A stretch of 64,000 bases of DNA from the NCBI RefSeq assembly GCF_000153225.1, contig NZ_CH724148.1, forward strand, positions 2,188,842 through 2,252,841, written 5' to 3'. Made by a program: the position numbers and the translations under genes. The notes under the pieces were generated by a model. That model was not told the DNA's origin. It saw only the letters and a list, made by a program, of their open reading frames with translations, and did not search any database. Every line of letters begins with the position of its first letter. Position 1 is the stretch's first letter. Below are positions 1 to 9,230 of this stretch, in pieces. Origin of the DNA: Polaribacter irgensii 23-P (lineage in GTDB: Bacteria; Bacteroidota; Bacteroidia; Flavobacteriales; Flavobacteriaceae).

Positions 1-1
1 A

Positions 2-649
2 AGCTTTACAAATGAAGAAGGGCGCCGGATACTTCCAGATGTTGTCATCCACCTGCCAAATAACAAGAAAATGATTGTGGATTCTAAGGTCTCACTGGTA
101 GCATATGAAAAATATGTAAATGAAGAATCCGATGTATTAAGAGAAGAATTTTTAAAGGAACATGTACACTCGCTCAAAAGGCATGTGGATCAGTTGAGCG
201 AAAAAAAATATGAAGATATTTACAAAATAGAATCGCCAGACTTTGTCTTACTTTTTATTCCCATTGAACCAGCTTTTGCTGTGGCTTTAAATTCAGACAC
301 TTATTTATATAATAAAGCATTCGAAAAAAACATTGTTATTGTAACGCCGTCTACACTATTGGCCACGTTGCGCACAATAGATACCATGTGGAACAACGAG
401 AAACAACAAAGAAATGCCTTAGAAATTGCAAGACAGGCCGGTGCGTTGTATGATAAGTTTCAAGGATTTTTAACGGATTTAATCGGTATTGGGAAAAGAA
501 TTGACGAAAGTAAAAAAGAGTATTCAAATGCCATGAACAAACTGGTTGAAGGAAAAGGAAATATCATTACAAGTGTAGAAAAATTAAAGAAAATGGGTGC
601 AAAAGCTAAAAAAGCACTCCCTCAAAGTTTGTTAGATCGCGCGCAGTAA
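2..649 (+). CDS. rmuC: RmuC family DNA recombination protein, 3' part only
   Basis: The reading frame is open from base 2, so the gene starts before the window and only about 215 C-terminal residues are seen. These carry the conserved RmuC core: LPDVVIHLP, IVDSKVSL, FIPIEPAF and VIVTPSTLLATLR, followed by a basic coiled-coil tail. RmuC proteins have a PD-(D/E)XK-nuclease-like domain and limit inversions and rearrangements at repeats in E. coli; the exact activity here is inferred from the family. The gene ends just before a strong hairpin shared with the convergent glyA. Confidence 0.9.
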   Translation, partial: SFTNEEGRRILPDVVIHLPNNKKMIVDSKVSLVAYEKYVNEESDVLREEFLKEHVHSLKRHVDQLSEKKYEDIYKIESPDFVLLFIPIEPAFAVALNSDTYLYNKAFEKNIVIVTPSTLLATLRTIDTMWNNEKQQRNALEIARQAGALYDKFQGFLTDLIGIGKRIDESKKEYSNAMNKLVEGKGNIITSVEKLKKMGAKAKKALPQSLLDRAQ

Positions 650-685
650 AAATAACATACAATGCAGGTATGCCGCATGCATTGC

Positions 686-726
686 AATAAAAAAGCATCA
701 AGAAATAACTTGATGCTTTTTTTATT
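686..726. terminator. Bidirectional intrinsic terminator between rmuC and glyA
   Basis: A hairpin with arms AAAAAGCATCAAG and CTTGATGCTTTTT and a short A/T loop. A-run on one side and T-run on the other make it work in both directions, fitting the two convergent genes that end on either side of it. Confidence 0.85.
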
Positions 727-761
727 TTTAAAAAGTTTGTAAAACACTTTTGGAATCTTGT

Positions 762-2036
762 TTACATTACAAACAATCTTCTTGAACTCATCATGTCAGA
801 GACACGCTCACTTATTTCGTGTAAAATTTCATCATTATCTGCATTGGTAATCGCCTCATCGATAAAGCCTACTACTGCTTTCATATGCTCAACTTTCAAA
901 CCACGGGTTGTAATTGCAGGGGTTCCAACTCGAATTCCTGAGGTTACAAAAGGAGATTTATCATCAAAGGGAACCATGTTTTTATTCACTGTAATTTCTG
1001 CTTTTCCTAAAGCGATCTCTGCATCTTTTCCAGAAATATTTTTGTTGCGCAAATCAATCAACATACAGTGGTTGTCGGTACCTCCAGAAATAATATTATA
1101 TCCCTTCGCTACAAATTCTTTTGCCATTGCCGCAGCATTTTCTTTTACTTGAATTTGATACTCTAAAAACTCATCTGTTAAAGCCTCACCAAAAGCAATT
1201 GCCTTTGCAGCAATAACATGTACTAAAGGGCCCCCTTGATTTCCTGGAAATACTGCGAAATTTAATAATGTAGACATTTTTTTAAGCTTTCCGTTCTTTA
1301 ATGTCTCTCCGAAAGGATTGTCAAAATCTTTCCCCATCAATATAATTCCACCTCTAGGTCCACGCAAGGTTTTGTGTGTTGTAGACGTTACAATATGACA
1401 ATGTGGTAAAGGATCATTTAAAATGCCTTTTGCAATCATTCCTGCTGGGTGTGAAATATCTGCCAATAACAGCGCGCCAACACTATCTGCAATCACTCTA
1501 AAGCGCTCAAAATCGATATCTCTTGAATATGCCGAAGCACCTGCAATGATCAACTTTGGCTTTTCTTTTGTTGCTATTTCCTGAATTTTGTCATAATTTA
1601 AAACCCCTGTTTCTTTGTCAACTCCATAAAAAGTAGGATTGTATAATCTTCCTGAGAAATTTACAGGAGAACCGTGTGTTAGGTGCCCCCCGTGAGATAA
1701 GTCGAATCCTAAAATGGTGTCTCCAGGTTTTAGACAGGCAAAAAACACAGCAGTATTCGCTTGTGATCCGGAATGTGGTTGTACGTTTGCATATTCTGCT
1801 CCAAACAATTCTTTTGCTCTCTCAATTGCCAATTGCTCCACAACATCAACAACTTCACAACCGCCATAATATCGTTTACCAGGATATCCTTCTGCATATT
1901 TATTTGTTAAAACAGAGCCCTGCGCAAGCATTACTTGATCGCTTGCAAAGTTTTCAGAAGCGATTAGCTCCAAACCGTTTAACTGTCTTTCTTTTTCTTC
2001 CTGAATAAGGTCAAAAATTTGATTGTCTAATTGCAT
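762..2036 (-). CDS. glyA: Serine hydroxymethyltransferase
   Basis: PLP enzyme that interconverts serine plus tetrahydrofolate with glycine plus 5,10-methylene-tetrahydrofolate, the main one-carbon source in the cytosol. The 424-residue protein begins at the ATG of MQLDNQIFD; a longer in-frame start 15 codons upstream (MVFSYF...) runs through the promoter region and is rejected. Family signatures are clear: [22 protein letters not shown], the PLP-binding motif [13 protein letters not shown] with the Schiff-base lysine at about K222, and PGNQGGP. The length is usual for bacterial GlyA. It is a single gene, convergent with rmuC and divergent from the fumarylacetoacetase gene. Confidence 0.97.
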   Translation of the reverse strand: MQLDNQIFDLIQEEKERQLNGLELIASENFASDQVMLAQGSVLTNKYAEGYPGKRYYGGCEVVDVVEQLAIERAKELFGAEYANVQPHSGSQANTAVFFACLKPGDTILGFDLSHGGHLTHGSPVNFSGRLYNPTFYGVDKETGVLNYDKIQEIATKEKPKLIIAGASAYSRDIDFERFRVIADSVGALLLADISHPAGMIAKGILNDPLPHCHIVTSTTHKTLRGPRGGIILMGKDFDNPFGETLKNGKLKKMSTLLNFAVFPGNQGGPLVHVIAAKAIAFGEALTDEFLEYQIQVKENAAAMAKEFVAKGYNIISGGTDNHCMLIDLRNKNISGKDAEIALGKAEITVNKNMVPFDDKSPFVTSGIRVGTPAITTRGLKVEHMKAVVGFIDEAITNADNDEILHEISERVSDMMSSRRLFVM

Positions 2037-2061
2037 TATCGTTGTTGTTTTGAGTGGTTTA

Positions 2062-2069
2062 CAAAAGTA
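2062..2069 (-). promoter_or_regulatory. Candidate -7 element of the glyA promoter
   Basis: On the minus strand the sequence is TACTTTTG, a perfect match to the Bacteroidota -7 consensus TAnnTTTG, 26 bases upstream of the glyA ATG. No TTG at the usual -33 distance was found. Confidence 0.55.
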
Positions 2070-2177
2070 ACTAAAAACCAAATAATTATAAATAACTTTT
2101 TCTTAAAATTTATCTAATTTTTTAGGATTTATACAATTGAAAAAAAAGCTTTGTTAATAATACGTTATTCGTGAGGT

Positions 2178-2213
2178 TTGAACTCGAGAATGAGAAAAAA
2201 TTCCATAGCTTTG
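2178..2213 (+). promoter_or_regulatory. Candidate promoter of the fumarylacetoacetase gene
   Basis: TAGCTTTG at 2206-2213 matches TAnnTTTG exactly and lies 22 bases upstream of the ATG. A TTG at 2178-2180 is the nearest -33 candidate, but the 25-base spacer is longer than usual, so only the -7 part is convincing. Confidence 0.6.
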
Positions 2214-2235
2214 AGAAAATTAAAGAATTTATAAA

Positions 2236-3513
2236 ATGATCATAACAGCAAATAATCCGGATAGAAAATCATGGTTGCAAGTATCTGAAAACTCAGATTT
2301 TCCAATACAAAATATTCCTTTCGGTGTTTTTATTACCAGAGATGACATCATAACAATTGGAAGTAGAATTGGTGATTTCGCTATCGATTTAGGAGCTTTC
2401 CATCAATTGGGTTATTTTGAGGGAATTCCTTTAACAGAAGACATCTTTCTTCAAGACAACTTGAATGATTTTATTGCAGATGGTCGCAAAACTTGGCGTC
2501 TGGTAAGAAATAGAATTGCTGAAGTTTTTGATTTTGACACGGGTTCTTTGCGCGATAATGAAGAGCACAAAAATAATATTATTTTTAGAATCGATGAAGT
2601 TGAAATGTTATTGCCTGTTTCTATCGGTGATTATACAGACTTTTATGCGAGTAAAGAACACGCAACAAACGTAGGTTCTTTGTTTAGAGATCCTGAGAAT
2701 GCATTGCTACCCAATTGGCTGCACATTCCCATTGGATACCATGGAAGAAGTTCTTCTATCATTCCGTCAGGAACTCCCGTTAGAAGACCCTATGGACAAA
2801 CAAAACCTGCTGAAGGAACAAATATTCCCGGTTTTGGGCCAACAAAATTATTAGATTTTGAATTGGAAATGGCTTTTATTACCACGGATGCAAATGTATT
2901 AGGGGATAGAATTCCGATTGAAGAAGCGGAAGAGTATATTTTTGGGTTGGTGCAATTTAACGATTGGTCTGCTCGAGACATACAAGCTTGGGAATATGTG
3001 CCATTGGGACCTTTTCTTGGAAAGAGTTTCGCCTCAACAATTTCACCTTGGATTGTAACTTTAGATGCCCTAGAACCCTTTAGAACAGACAACCCAAAAC
3101 AAGTGTATACGCCACTACCCTACCTAAAACAAATTGGAAAAGGAAGTTATGACATTCATTTGCAAGTTGGAATTCAACCAGAAAATGAAGAAGAAACAAT
3201 CGTGGCAAATTCCAATTTTAAATACATGTATTGGACCATGGCGCAGCAATTAGCGCATCATACCGTAAATGGTTGTCCAGTAGAAGCTGGAGACATGATG
3301 GGCTCTGGAACCATTTCTGGACCTACAAAAGACAGTTTTGGTTCGATGTTAGAATTGACTTGGCGTGGACAAAACCCGATTACCTTAAAAGATGGAACAA
3401 CGCGTAAATTTATCAATGACAATGATACGGTAATCATGCGTGCACATTGTAAAAACGATACTGTTCGGATTGGTTTCGGAGAGTGTATCGGTAAAGTCTT
3501 ACCGGCGAGATAA
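2236..3513 (+). CDS. fahA: Fumarylacetoacetase
   Basis: Last step of tyrosine/phenylalanine (homogentisate) breakdown: hydrolyses fumarylacetoacetate to fumarate and acetoacetate. At 425 residues it has the size of eukaryote-type FAH. Seen are the N-terminal SH3-like part, the catalytic His region SKEHATNVG, YHGRSSS, metal-binding DFELEMAF, and the nearly invariant block NDWSARDIQAWEYVPLGP followed by FLGKSF. No other homogentisate-pathway gene is adjacent; a pterin carbinolamine dehydratase, which supports phenylalanine hydroxylase, lies 31 kb away. It has its own promoter and terminator, so is probably monocistronic. Confidence 0.96.
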   Translation: MIITANNPDRKSWLQVSENSDFPIQNIPFGVFITRDDIITIGSRIGDFAIDLGAFHQLGYFEGIPLTEDIFLQDNLNDFIADGRKTWRLVRNRIAEVFDFDTGSLRDNEEHKNNIIFRIDEVEMLLPVSIGDYTDFYASKEHATNVGSLFRDPENALLPNWLHIPIGYHGRSSSIIPSGTPVRRPYGQTKPAEGTNIPGFGPTKLLDFELEMAFITTDANVLGDRIPIEEAEEYIFGLVQFNDWSARDIQAWEYVPLGPFLGKSFASTISPWIVTLDALEPFRTDNPKQVYTPLPYLKQIGKGSYDIHLQVGIQPENEEETIVANSNFKYMYWTMAQQLAHHTVNGCPVEAGDMMGSGTISGPTKDSFGSMLELTWRGQNPITLKDGTTRKFINDNDTVIMRAHCKNDTVRIGFGECIGKVLPAR

Positions 3514-3537
3514 ACAGCAAAACATACAAATTTTATG

Positions 3538-3585
3538 CAAAAGCCTCACTTCCATTTTTTGGTTGTGGGGTTTTTAATTTTTTAA
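3538..3585 (+). terminator. Terminator after the fumarylacetoacetase gene
   Basis: Arms AAAAGCCTCAC and GTGGGGTTTTT pair over 11 bases (two G-U wobbles) around a T-rich loop and are followed by a T-rich tract; it lies about 25 bases after the stop codon. Confidence 0.65.
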
Positions 3586-3750
3586 ATACACTTCCAAAAA
3601 AGACAATCGAGAGGAGTTGTTAAAAATAGATATGAGAGGCTGTTTCATTGTACAAAATTAAAACAGACAGCCTTTGTTGACTTCTAGTCAACGCATAATG
3701 AATGCTTTTAAATATATTTTTATTTTTAAAATCCACTTCTTTTTTTTAAT

Positions 3751-3758
3751 TAATTTTG
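3751..3758 (+). promoter_or_regulatory. Candidate -7 element for the GNAT/nitrilase fusion gene
   Basis: TAATTTTG fits TAnnTTTG perfectly, 40 bases upstream of the ATG. No TTG at -33 distance. The rest of 3586-3798 holds an imperfect repeat pair AGGCTGT/ACAGCCT but no gene. Confidence 0.5.
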
Positions 3759-3798
3759 CAGCATAGAAATGCTGTTTTAAAAAGGCATTCAACATAAA

Positions 3799-5322
3799 AT
3801 GATAGAGAATATCGAAAATATATCGCTTCAGTTTTTAACATTAAATGATTATAAACAGTTAAAAGAAGCAATGATTGAGGCCTATGCAAGCATGCCAAAT
3901 TCGTACTGGAAAGAAGCGCAAATAAAAACTTTAATAGAAAAGTTTCCCGAAGGACAAGTTGTAATTAAAATTAATGGAGAATTGGCGGGTTGCGCCCTCT
4001 CGATCATTATCGATTACAATAGCTTTGACGATGAGCATACCTACAAAGAAATTACGGGCGCTTTTACTTTTGACACACACAAAAAGAATGGTGATGTTTT
4101 GTATGGTATCGATATTTTTATCAAATCGGAATATCGGGGATTGCGCTTAGGGAGAAGGTTGTATGACTACAGAAAAGAACTAACAGAGAAATTGAATTTA
4201 AGAGGCATTGCTTTTGGAGGTAGAATTCCAAATTACCACAAGCATTCTGGAACACTCTCTCCAAAAGAATACATCGAAAAAGTAAAACGAAAGGAAATTC
4301 ATGACCCTGTTTTAAACTTTCAAATTTCAAATGATTTTCATCCTTCAAAAATTTTAAAAGGCTACTTAGAGGGCGATCAAAATTCAGGAGAATTTGCCGT
4401 TTTATTAGAGTGGGATAATATTTATTACGAAAAGAAATCTAAAAAAGCGACCACGACTAAAAAAGTAGTCCGCTTGGGATTGATTCAATGGCAAATGCGC
4501 CTTTATAAAGACCTAGAAGAATTGATGCAGCAAGCAGCATATTTTGTGGATGCCGTTTCTGCATACCGTTCTGATTTTGCTTTATTCCCTGAGTTTTTCA
4601 ACGCACCGTTGATGGCAGACAACAATCATTTACCAGAATCTGAGGCCATTCGGGAATTGGCAAAGTACACTCCTGAAATTGTGCAAAAATTTTCTGAATT
4701 GGCTATTAGTTACAATATCAATATTATTACTGGGAGCATGCCAGAAATAAAAAATGAGTTGCTTTACAACGTAGGATATATTTGCAGAAGAGACGGAACA
4801 ACGGAACGCTATGAAAAATTACACGTAACTCCAGACGAAGCAAAAGTATGGGGAATGCAGGGAGGAAACCAGTTAAAAACTTTTGACACTGACTGCGGAA
4901 AAATTGGTGTTTTAATTTGTTACGACATCGAATTTCCTGAATTGAGTAGATTGCTTGCCGATGAAGACATGGCAATTTTATTCGTTCCCTTTTTGACAGA
5001 TACGCAAAACGGATACTCTCGAGTTCGCCATTGTGCGCAAGCAAGAGCCATTGAAAATGAATGTTATGTAGCAATCGCTGGAAGCGTAGGGAACTTGCCG
5101 AAGGTTAATAATATGGACATCCAATATGCCCAATCGATGGTTTTTACTCCTTGTGATTTTTCGTTTCCTGCAAACGGAATAAAAGCAGAGGCAACGACCA
5201 ACACAGAAATGATTTTAATTGCTGATGTGGATATTGATTTGCTGAAAGATTTAAATAAATTTGGTTCTGTGAGAAATCTCAAAGACCGAAGGAAAGATAT
5301 TTTCGAATTAAAAAAGATATAA
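3799..5322 (+). CDS. GNAT acetyltransferase fused to carbon-nitrogen hydrolase
   Basis: A 507-residue two-domain protein. Residues 1 to about 200 are a GNAT domain with the acetyl-CoA motif EYRGLRLGRRLY (residues 111-122). Residues 225-507 are a nitrilase-superfamily domain with all three catalytic residues: Glu265 in LFPEFF, Lys340 in YEKLHV and Cys374 in VLICYDIEFPE. Such fusions are recurrent in Bacteroidota; the substrate is unknown to me. The hydrolase half resembles amidase/N-carbamoylputrescine-hydrolase-like members, and the polyamine operon lies next door in the opposite orientation, so amine or amide metabolism is possible but only inferred. Confidence 0.9.
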   Translation: MIENIENISLQFLTLNDYKQLKEAMIEAYASMPNSYWKEAQIKTLIEKFPEGQVVIKINGELAGCALSIIIDYNSFDDEHTYKEITGAFTFDTHKKNGDVLYGIDIFIKSEYRGLRLGRRLYDYRKELTEKLNLRGIAFGGRIPNYHKHSGTLSPKEYIEKVKRKEIHDPVLNFQISNDFHPSKILKGYLEGDQNSGEFAVLLEWDNIYYEKKSKKATTTKKVVRLGLIQWQMRLYKDLEELMQQAAYFVDAVSAYRSDFALFPEFFNAPLMADNNHLPESEAIRELAKYTPEIVQKFSELAISYNINIITGSMPEIKNELLYNVGYICRRDGTTERYEKLHVTPDEAKVWGMQGGNQLKTFDTDCGKIGVLICYDIEFPELSRLLADEDMAILFVPFLTDTQNGYSRVRHCAQARAIENECYVAIAGSVGNLPKVNNMDIQYAQSMVFTPCDFSFPANGIKAEATTNTEMILIADVDIDLLKDLNKFGSVRNLKDRRKDIFELKKI

Positions 5323-5342
5323 GATTGGTACCAGTGCTCTGT

Positions 5343-5374
5343 AAAAAAAGCTCCGATATTTGGAGCTTTTTTTT
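5343..5374. terminator. Bidirectional terminator
   Basis: Hairpin AAAAAAGCTCC / GGAGCTTTTTT with loop GATATTT, A-run and T-run on either side. It lies 20 bases after the GNAT/nitrilase stop and 6 bases after the end of the convergent polyamine operon. Confidence 0.85.
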
Positions 5375-5379
5375 GTTAC

Positions 5380-5658
5380 TTATTTTTCAAGTTCTAAGGT
5401 ATCGAAATCTAAATCTTCATTTTCGTCAAATGAATCTTCGTCTTCCGCGAATGCTTCCATTGTCTGCTCCAAGCGTTCACTGATTTTAACTAAGTAGATG
5501 GTTTCCTCCGTTTTTACTTCCAATGTTTTTATCGTTTCCCCTTTTGTATTTTTAAAAGAAATTATATCCGAATTACCATATCCTTTTGGATATTTAGTGA
5601 TCAACAGCCCTAAGATATCAGCTGTTAATTTTGCGAAATCTACAATTACTCTCTTCAT
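5380..5658 (-). CDS. Small acidic protein of unknown function at the end of the polyamine operon
   Basis: 92 residues, no signal peptide or membrane segment. The N-terminal two thirds look folded (VDFAKLTADILGLLITKYP, then GNSDIISFKNTKGETIKTL); the last 25 residues are almost all Asp/Glu (EDEDSFDENEDLDFDTLELE). I do not recognise a named family, though small proteins like this occur next to flavobacterial deoxyhypusine-synthase-like genes. It begins 5 bases after that gene's stop, so it is the last gene of the operon. No function can be assigned. Confidence 0.75.
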   Translation of the reverse strand: MKRVIVDFAKLTADILGLLITKYPKGYGNSDIISFKNTKGETIKTLEVKTEETIYLVKISERLEQTMEAFAEDEDSFDENEDLDFDTLELEK

Positions 5659-5663
5659 AACAA

Positions 5664-6644
5664 CTACATTTCAAGTAGGTATGCAAAAATTAAAGGCGCT
5701 ACAATGGTGGCGTCACTTTCGATAATAAATTTTGGTGTATTGATATCCAATTTACCCCAAGTAATTTTCTCATTCGGCACTGCACCAGAATACGATCCAT
5801 AACTTGTTGTAGAGTCAGAAATCTGACAAAAATAACTCCAAAATGGTGTGTCTGTTCTTTCCATGTCTTGGTATAACATCGGCACCACACAAATTGGAAA
5901 ATCTCCTGCAATACCCCCTCCTATTTGAAAGAAACCAATGCCATTTTCAGAATTTTCTGTATACCAATCTGCGAGAAAAGTCATGTATTCAATACCTGAC
6001 TTTACAACAGATGCCTGTAATTCTCCTTTTAAAACATATGAAGCAAAAATATTACCCATCGTAGAATCTTCCCAGCCAGGAACAACCATTGGCAGATTTT
6101 TTTCTGCGGCGGCATACATCCAAGAATTCTTTATATCGATCTCATAGTACTGTTCTAAAACCCCCGACAGTAACAACTTATACATGTATTCGTGCGGAAG
6201 AAAACGATCTCCATTTTCTTGGGTATCTTTCCAAATCTTTACGATGTGTTGTTGAATTCTACGAAATGCTTCCTCTTCGGGAATGCAAGTATCGGTAACT
6301 CTATTCAAGCCTTTTTCTAAAAGTGCCCATTCATCTTGGGGCGTCAAATCTCGATAATTTGGAACGCGCTTGTAGTGAGAATGCGCTACCAAGTTCATAA
6401 TATCTTCCTCTAAGTTTGCACCGGTACACGAAATAATATGTACTTTATCCTGTCGAATCATCTCTGCAAATATTCTCCCTATTTCTGCAGTGCTCATTGC
6501 TCCAGCCAAAGAAACAAGCATTTTACTTCCTTTATTTAATTGTGCTTCATACCCCTTTGCAGCATCTACTAAAGCTGCAGCATTAAAGTGTAAAAAATAT
6601 TTTTCAATAAATTCTGAAATTGGTTTTTGATTAGTATTCATCAT
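5664..6644 (-). CDS. Deoxyhypusine synthase family protein (probable homospermidine/spermidine-dependent aminobutyl transferase)
   Basis: 326 residues across the full deoxyhypusine synthase fold. Visible are an N-terminal AGAMSTAEIG, the NAD-contact motif SCTGANLEEDIM, and near the C-terminus GAVPNEKITWGKLD, in which K298 aligns with the catalytic lysine that carries the butylimine intermediate in eukaryotic DHS (Lys329 in human). Bacteria have no eIF5A, so the acceptor cannot be the classical one. The family has been linked to homospermidine formation from putrescine/spermidine in bacteria, and the operon (arginine decarboxylase, agmatinase) would supply putrescine. Its start overlaps the agmatinase stop by 14 bases, implying coupled translation. 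Confidence 0.88.
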   Translation of the reverse strand: MMNTNQKPISEFIEKYFLHFNAAALVDAAKGYEAQLNKGSKMLVSLAGAMSTAEIGRIFAEMIRQDKVHIISCTGANLEEDIMNLVAHSHYKRVPNYRDLTPQDEWALLEKGLNRVTDTCIPEEEAFRRIQQHIVKIWKDTQENGDRFLPHEYMYKLLLSGVLEQYYEIDIKNSWMYAAAEKNLPMVVPGWEDSTMGNIFASYVLKGELQASVVKSGIEYMTFLADWYTENSENGIGFFQIGGGIAGDFPICVVPMLYQDMERTDTPFWSYFCQISDSTTSYGSYSGAVPNEKITWGKLDINTPKFIIESDATIVAPLIFAYLLEM

Positions 6645-7578
6645 CGTCGTTATTTTTAAATTTACTTAATTTACTAAAAGAGTTTTCTTTGGCGTTCTCC
6701 TCACCCTTTTCATACCCATCAGTTTTTGATGCGAATTTGTAGCTTAGCATTTTATAAAATAATTTTGCAGCTAAAAAATCTGAAGATTTTTCTTTGGTAT
6801 TAGGACACAACTCAACCATATCAAAACCAACTACATTTCGCTGTTCAAAAACAGATTTTAAAAAGGTTAATGTTTCATAATAAAAAAGACCTCCAGGCTC
6901 TGGAGTTCCAGTTGATGGCATTATAGAAGGATCTAATGCATCTAAATCAAATGTTATGAACACATTGTCTGTCAATTGATCTACAACATCTTCCATCCAA
7001 TCTGCATCTACAGCCATGTCTTGTGCATAGAATACTTTGTCTGGATTAATCGTTCTTTTTTCAGTGATGTCCATGCTTCGAATACCTACTTGTATTAGAT
7101 TCGTTGTCTGGCTTGCTTCATAAACTGCGCACGCGTGGTTGCAGGTAGAACCTTCGTACTCTTTTCTCAAATCGGCATGTGCATCAATGTGCAATACCGT
7201 TAGATTGTCGTATCGTTCGTTAAAGGCTCTAATTGTACCGATAGAAATTGAATGTTCTCCTCCAAAAATAGTAACAAATTTATTTCGATTGATGTACTTT
7301 TTAGTTACTGCGTGCACTGCAGAGACCATCGCCTCTGGAGATGATTTCTCTGTAACTGCCTCTGCAAGAAAAATCCCTTGCCGATATACTTCAGAATCCG
7401 TTTCAATGTCATACAATTCCATGTTTTCTGAAGCCTCTAAAAATGCTTGAGGTCCTAGATCTGAACCTTTTTGCCAAGTACTTGTTCCGTCATAAGGAAC
7501 CGGGATAATTACAATTTTTGCTGTTAACAGATTTCCAAATTCTTGTGGAATTCCTGCGTAGGTTTTTGCTGTATTCAT
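6631..7578 (-). CDS. speB: Agmatinase-type ureohydrolase
   Basis: Hydrolyses agmatine to putrescine and urea in the cytosol. The 315-residue protein carries the dinuclear manganese site motifs of the arginase/agmatinase family: FGGEHS, HIDAHADLR and FDLDALDPSIMPSTG, followed by TPEPGG. A Lys/Asn/Asp-rich tail of about 30 residues follows the core. It lies 18 bases after the arginine decarboxylase gene and overlaps the next gene. The context decides agmatinase over arginase: the upstream gene makes agmatine. Confidence 0.93.
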   Translation of the reverse strand: MNTAKTYAGIPQEFGNLLTAKIVIIPVPYDGTSTWQKGSDLGPQAFLEASENMELYDIETDSEVYRQGIFLAEAVTEKSSPEAMVSAVHAVTKKYINRNKFVTIFGGEHSISIGTIRAFNERYDNLTVLHIDAHADLRKEYEGSTCNHACAVYEASQTTNLIQVGIRSMDITEKRTINPDKVFYAQDMAVDADWMEDVVDQLTDNVFITFDLDALDPSIMPSTGTPEPGGLFYYETLTFLKSVFEQRNVVGFDMVELCPNTKEKSSDFLAAKLFYKMLSYKFASKTDGYEKGEENAKENSFSKLSKFKNNDDDEY

Positions 7579-7596
7579 TTCGTGATTTTAACGGGG

Positions 7597-9045
7597 TTAT
7601 AAAATAGCTTCTTTTAATATTTTTTTTGTGTTACCTGTGGTCTCTGCACTTTCTTCATAACCAAGTATCGACAACATTTCACTGCTCTTTTGCTGTTCTT
7701 TAAAAATAGTGACCGTTAGATTTCCACCCGCATCTCGATCCAATAGCAAATGTTTTGGATGTGGAATTAAACAGTGCTGTAAACCTCCAAAACCTCCAAT
7801 AGATTCTTGATAGGCACCAGTGTTAAAAAATCCAATATACAACGGATTGTTTTTTTCATAAACTGGCAAATAAATTCCATTTATATGTTGTTCAGAGTTG
7901 TAATAATCATCGCTATCACAAGTCAAACCCCCTAGTAAAACGCGCTCATACTGCTTGTTCCATTTATTAATGGGAAGCATTATAAACCGTTTATTAATTG
8001 CCCACGAGTCTGGCAGCGTAGTAATAAATGACGAATTGATCATGTTCCATCGTTCTCTATCATTTTGCTTTTTTTGATATAAGATTTCATAGATCGTCGC
8101 TCCAGACTCTCCAACAGTAAAACTTCCAAATTCTGTAAATATGTTTGGAACGGATACTTCTGCTTCGTCACATGCCTGTTTGATTTGATGTACTATTTCA
8201 TCAATCATATACTGATAATCAAAGTCAAAAGCCAAAGAGTTTTTAATGGGAAATCCACCACCAATATTCAAGCTATCTAGAGTTGGACATACTTTTTTTA
8301 AGTTGATGTACACATTTAAACACTTCATTAATTCGTTCCAATAATACGCATTGTCACGAATACCTGTATTGATAAAAAAATGCAACATCTTCAATTCTAC
8401 CTGCTCATTATCAGCAATTTCACGCTCGTAAAAAGAAACAATATTTTTATAACCAATTCCCAATCGGGAGGTATAGAACTCAAATTTTGGTTCTTCCTCA
8501 GAAGCAATTCTAATACCCACTTTAAAGGGTTTTGACGTTTCCTTTTGAAGCAGGGGTAATTCTTCAAAATTGTCTATGATAGGAATGCAATTTTCATGAC
8601 CAGAATTGATTAAATTGCCAATATTCTGAATGTACTGATCCCGTTTGAACCCATTACAAATAACAAATGTAGAGTCTTTAATTTTCCCTTCTTTCTTTAA
8701 GTTCAGTACGATATCGATGTCGAAAGCGGAAGAAGTTTCTATGTGTATGTCATTTTTTAAAGCCTCATTTAAAACGTGCTTAAAATGAGAACTTTTAGTA
8801 CAATAGCTATAAAAGTAATTTCCTTTATAATTGTGCTTGTCAATGCTCGCTTGAAACCAACCTTTTGCTTTGTTGATGTTTTCCGAGATTTTTGGCAGAT
8901 AGGTAAATTTTAAAGGTGCACCGTAAGTTGCAATTAAATCCATTAAATTAATACCGCGCCAAAATAATTTGTTGTTTTCTGTTTGAAACTCTTCTTGTGG
9001 CCAATCGAATGTTTGCTCGATTAGATCTATGTATTTTGTGTTCAC
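7597..9045 (-). CDS. speA: Arginine decarboxylase (PLP, alanine-racemase fold)
   Basis: First gene of the polyamine operon; converts arginine to agmatine. 482 residues, GTG start. It has a fold-III PLP barrel with the PLP lysine K84 in FYSYCTKSSHF, a glycine-rich phosphate-binding loop SLNIGGGFP, and the active-site Cys in GLTCDSDDYY near the C-terminus (the CDSxD motif of ornithine/arginine decarboxylases). It is shorter than the 650-residue E. coli SpeA and belongs to the compact family found in Bacteroidota. Substrate assignment rests on similarity and on the downstream agmatinase. Confidence 0.88.
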   Translation of the reverse strand: MNTKYIDLIEQTFDWPQEEFQTENNKLFWRGINLMDLIATYGAPLKFTYLPKISENINKAKGWFQASIDKHNYKGNYFYSYCTKSSHFKHVLNEALKNDIHIETSSAFDIDIVLNLKKEGKIKDSTFVICNGFKRDQYIQNIGNLINSGHENCIPIIDNFEELPLLQKETSKPFKVGIRIASEEEPKFEFYTSRLGIGYKNIVSFYEREIADNEQVELKMLHFFINTGIRDNAYYWNELMKCLNVYINLKKVCPTLDSLNIGGGFPIKNSLAFDFDYQYMIDEIVHQIKQACDEAEVSVPNIFTEFGSFTVGESGATIYEILYQKKQNDRERWNMINSSFITTLPDSWAINKRFIMLPINKWNKQYERVLLGGLTCDSDDYYNSEQHINGIYLPVYEKNNPLYIGFFNTGAYQESIGGFGGLQHCLIPHPKHLLLDRDAGGNLTVTIFKEQQKSSEMLSILGYEESAETTGNTKKILKEAIL

Positions 9046-9230
9046 TTTTATTTTTAGATTATATATATGATAAATTCCTTTAAATCAAAACGTACGAAAC
9101 GCATGGTTTAAAAATAGCTAAGCCTGTAAAAAAGGTTTTTATCACTGTAATATCTGTAAGTAAACTACGTGCAACTTTGAGAAAAGCTGCAGTTCTGGGA
9201 GCATAGAAAACGGAGATACCTTAATTTTTT

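Noticed and set aside
1676-2008. Plus-strand frames inside glyA and similar long antisense frames in the his, hisB and 2-oxoacid genes
   Set aside because: They lie on the opposite strand of clearly conserved genes and show no protein signature.
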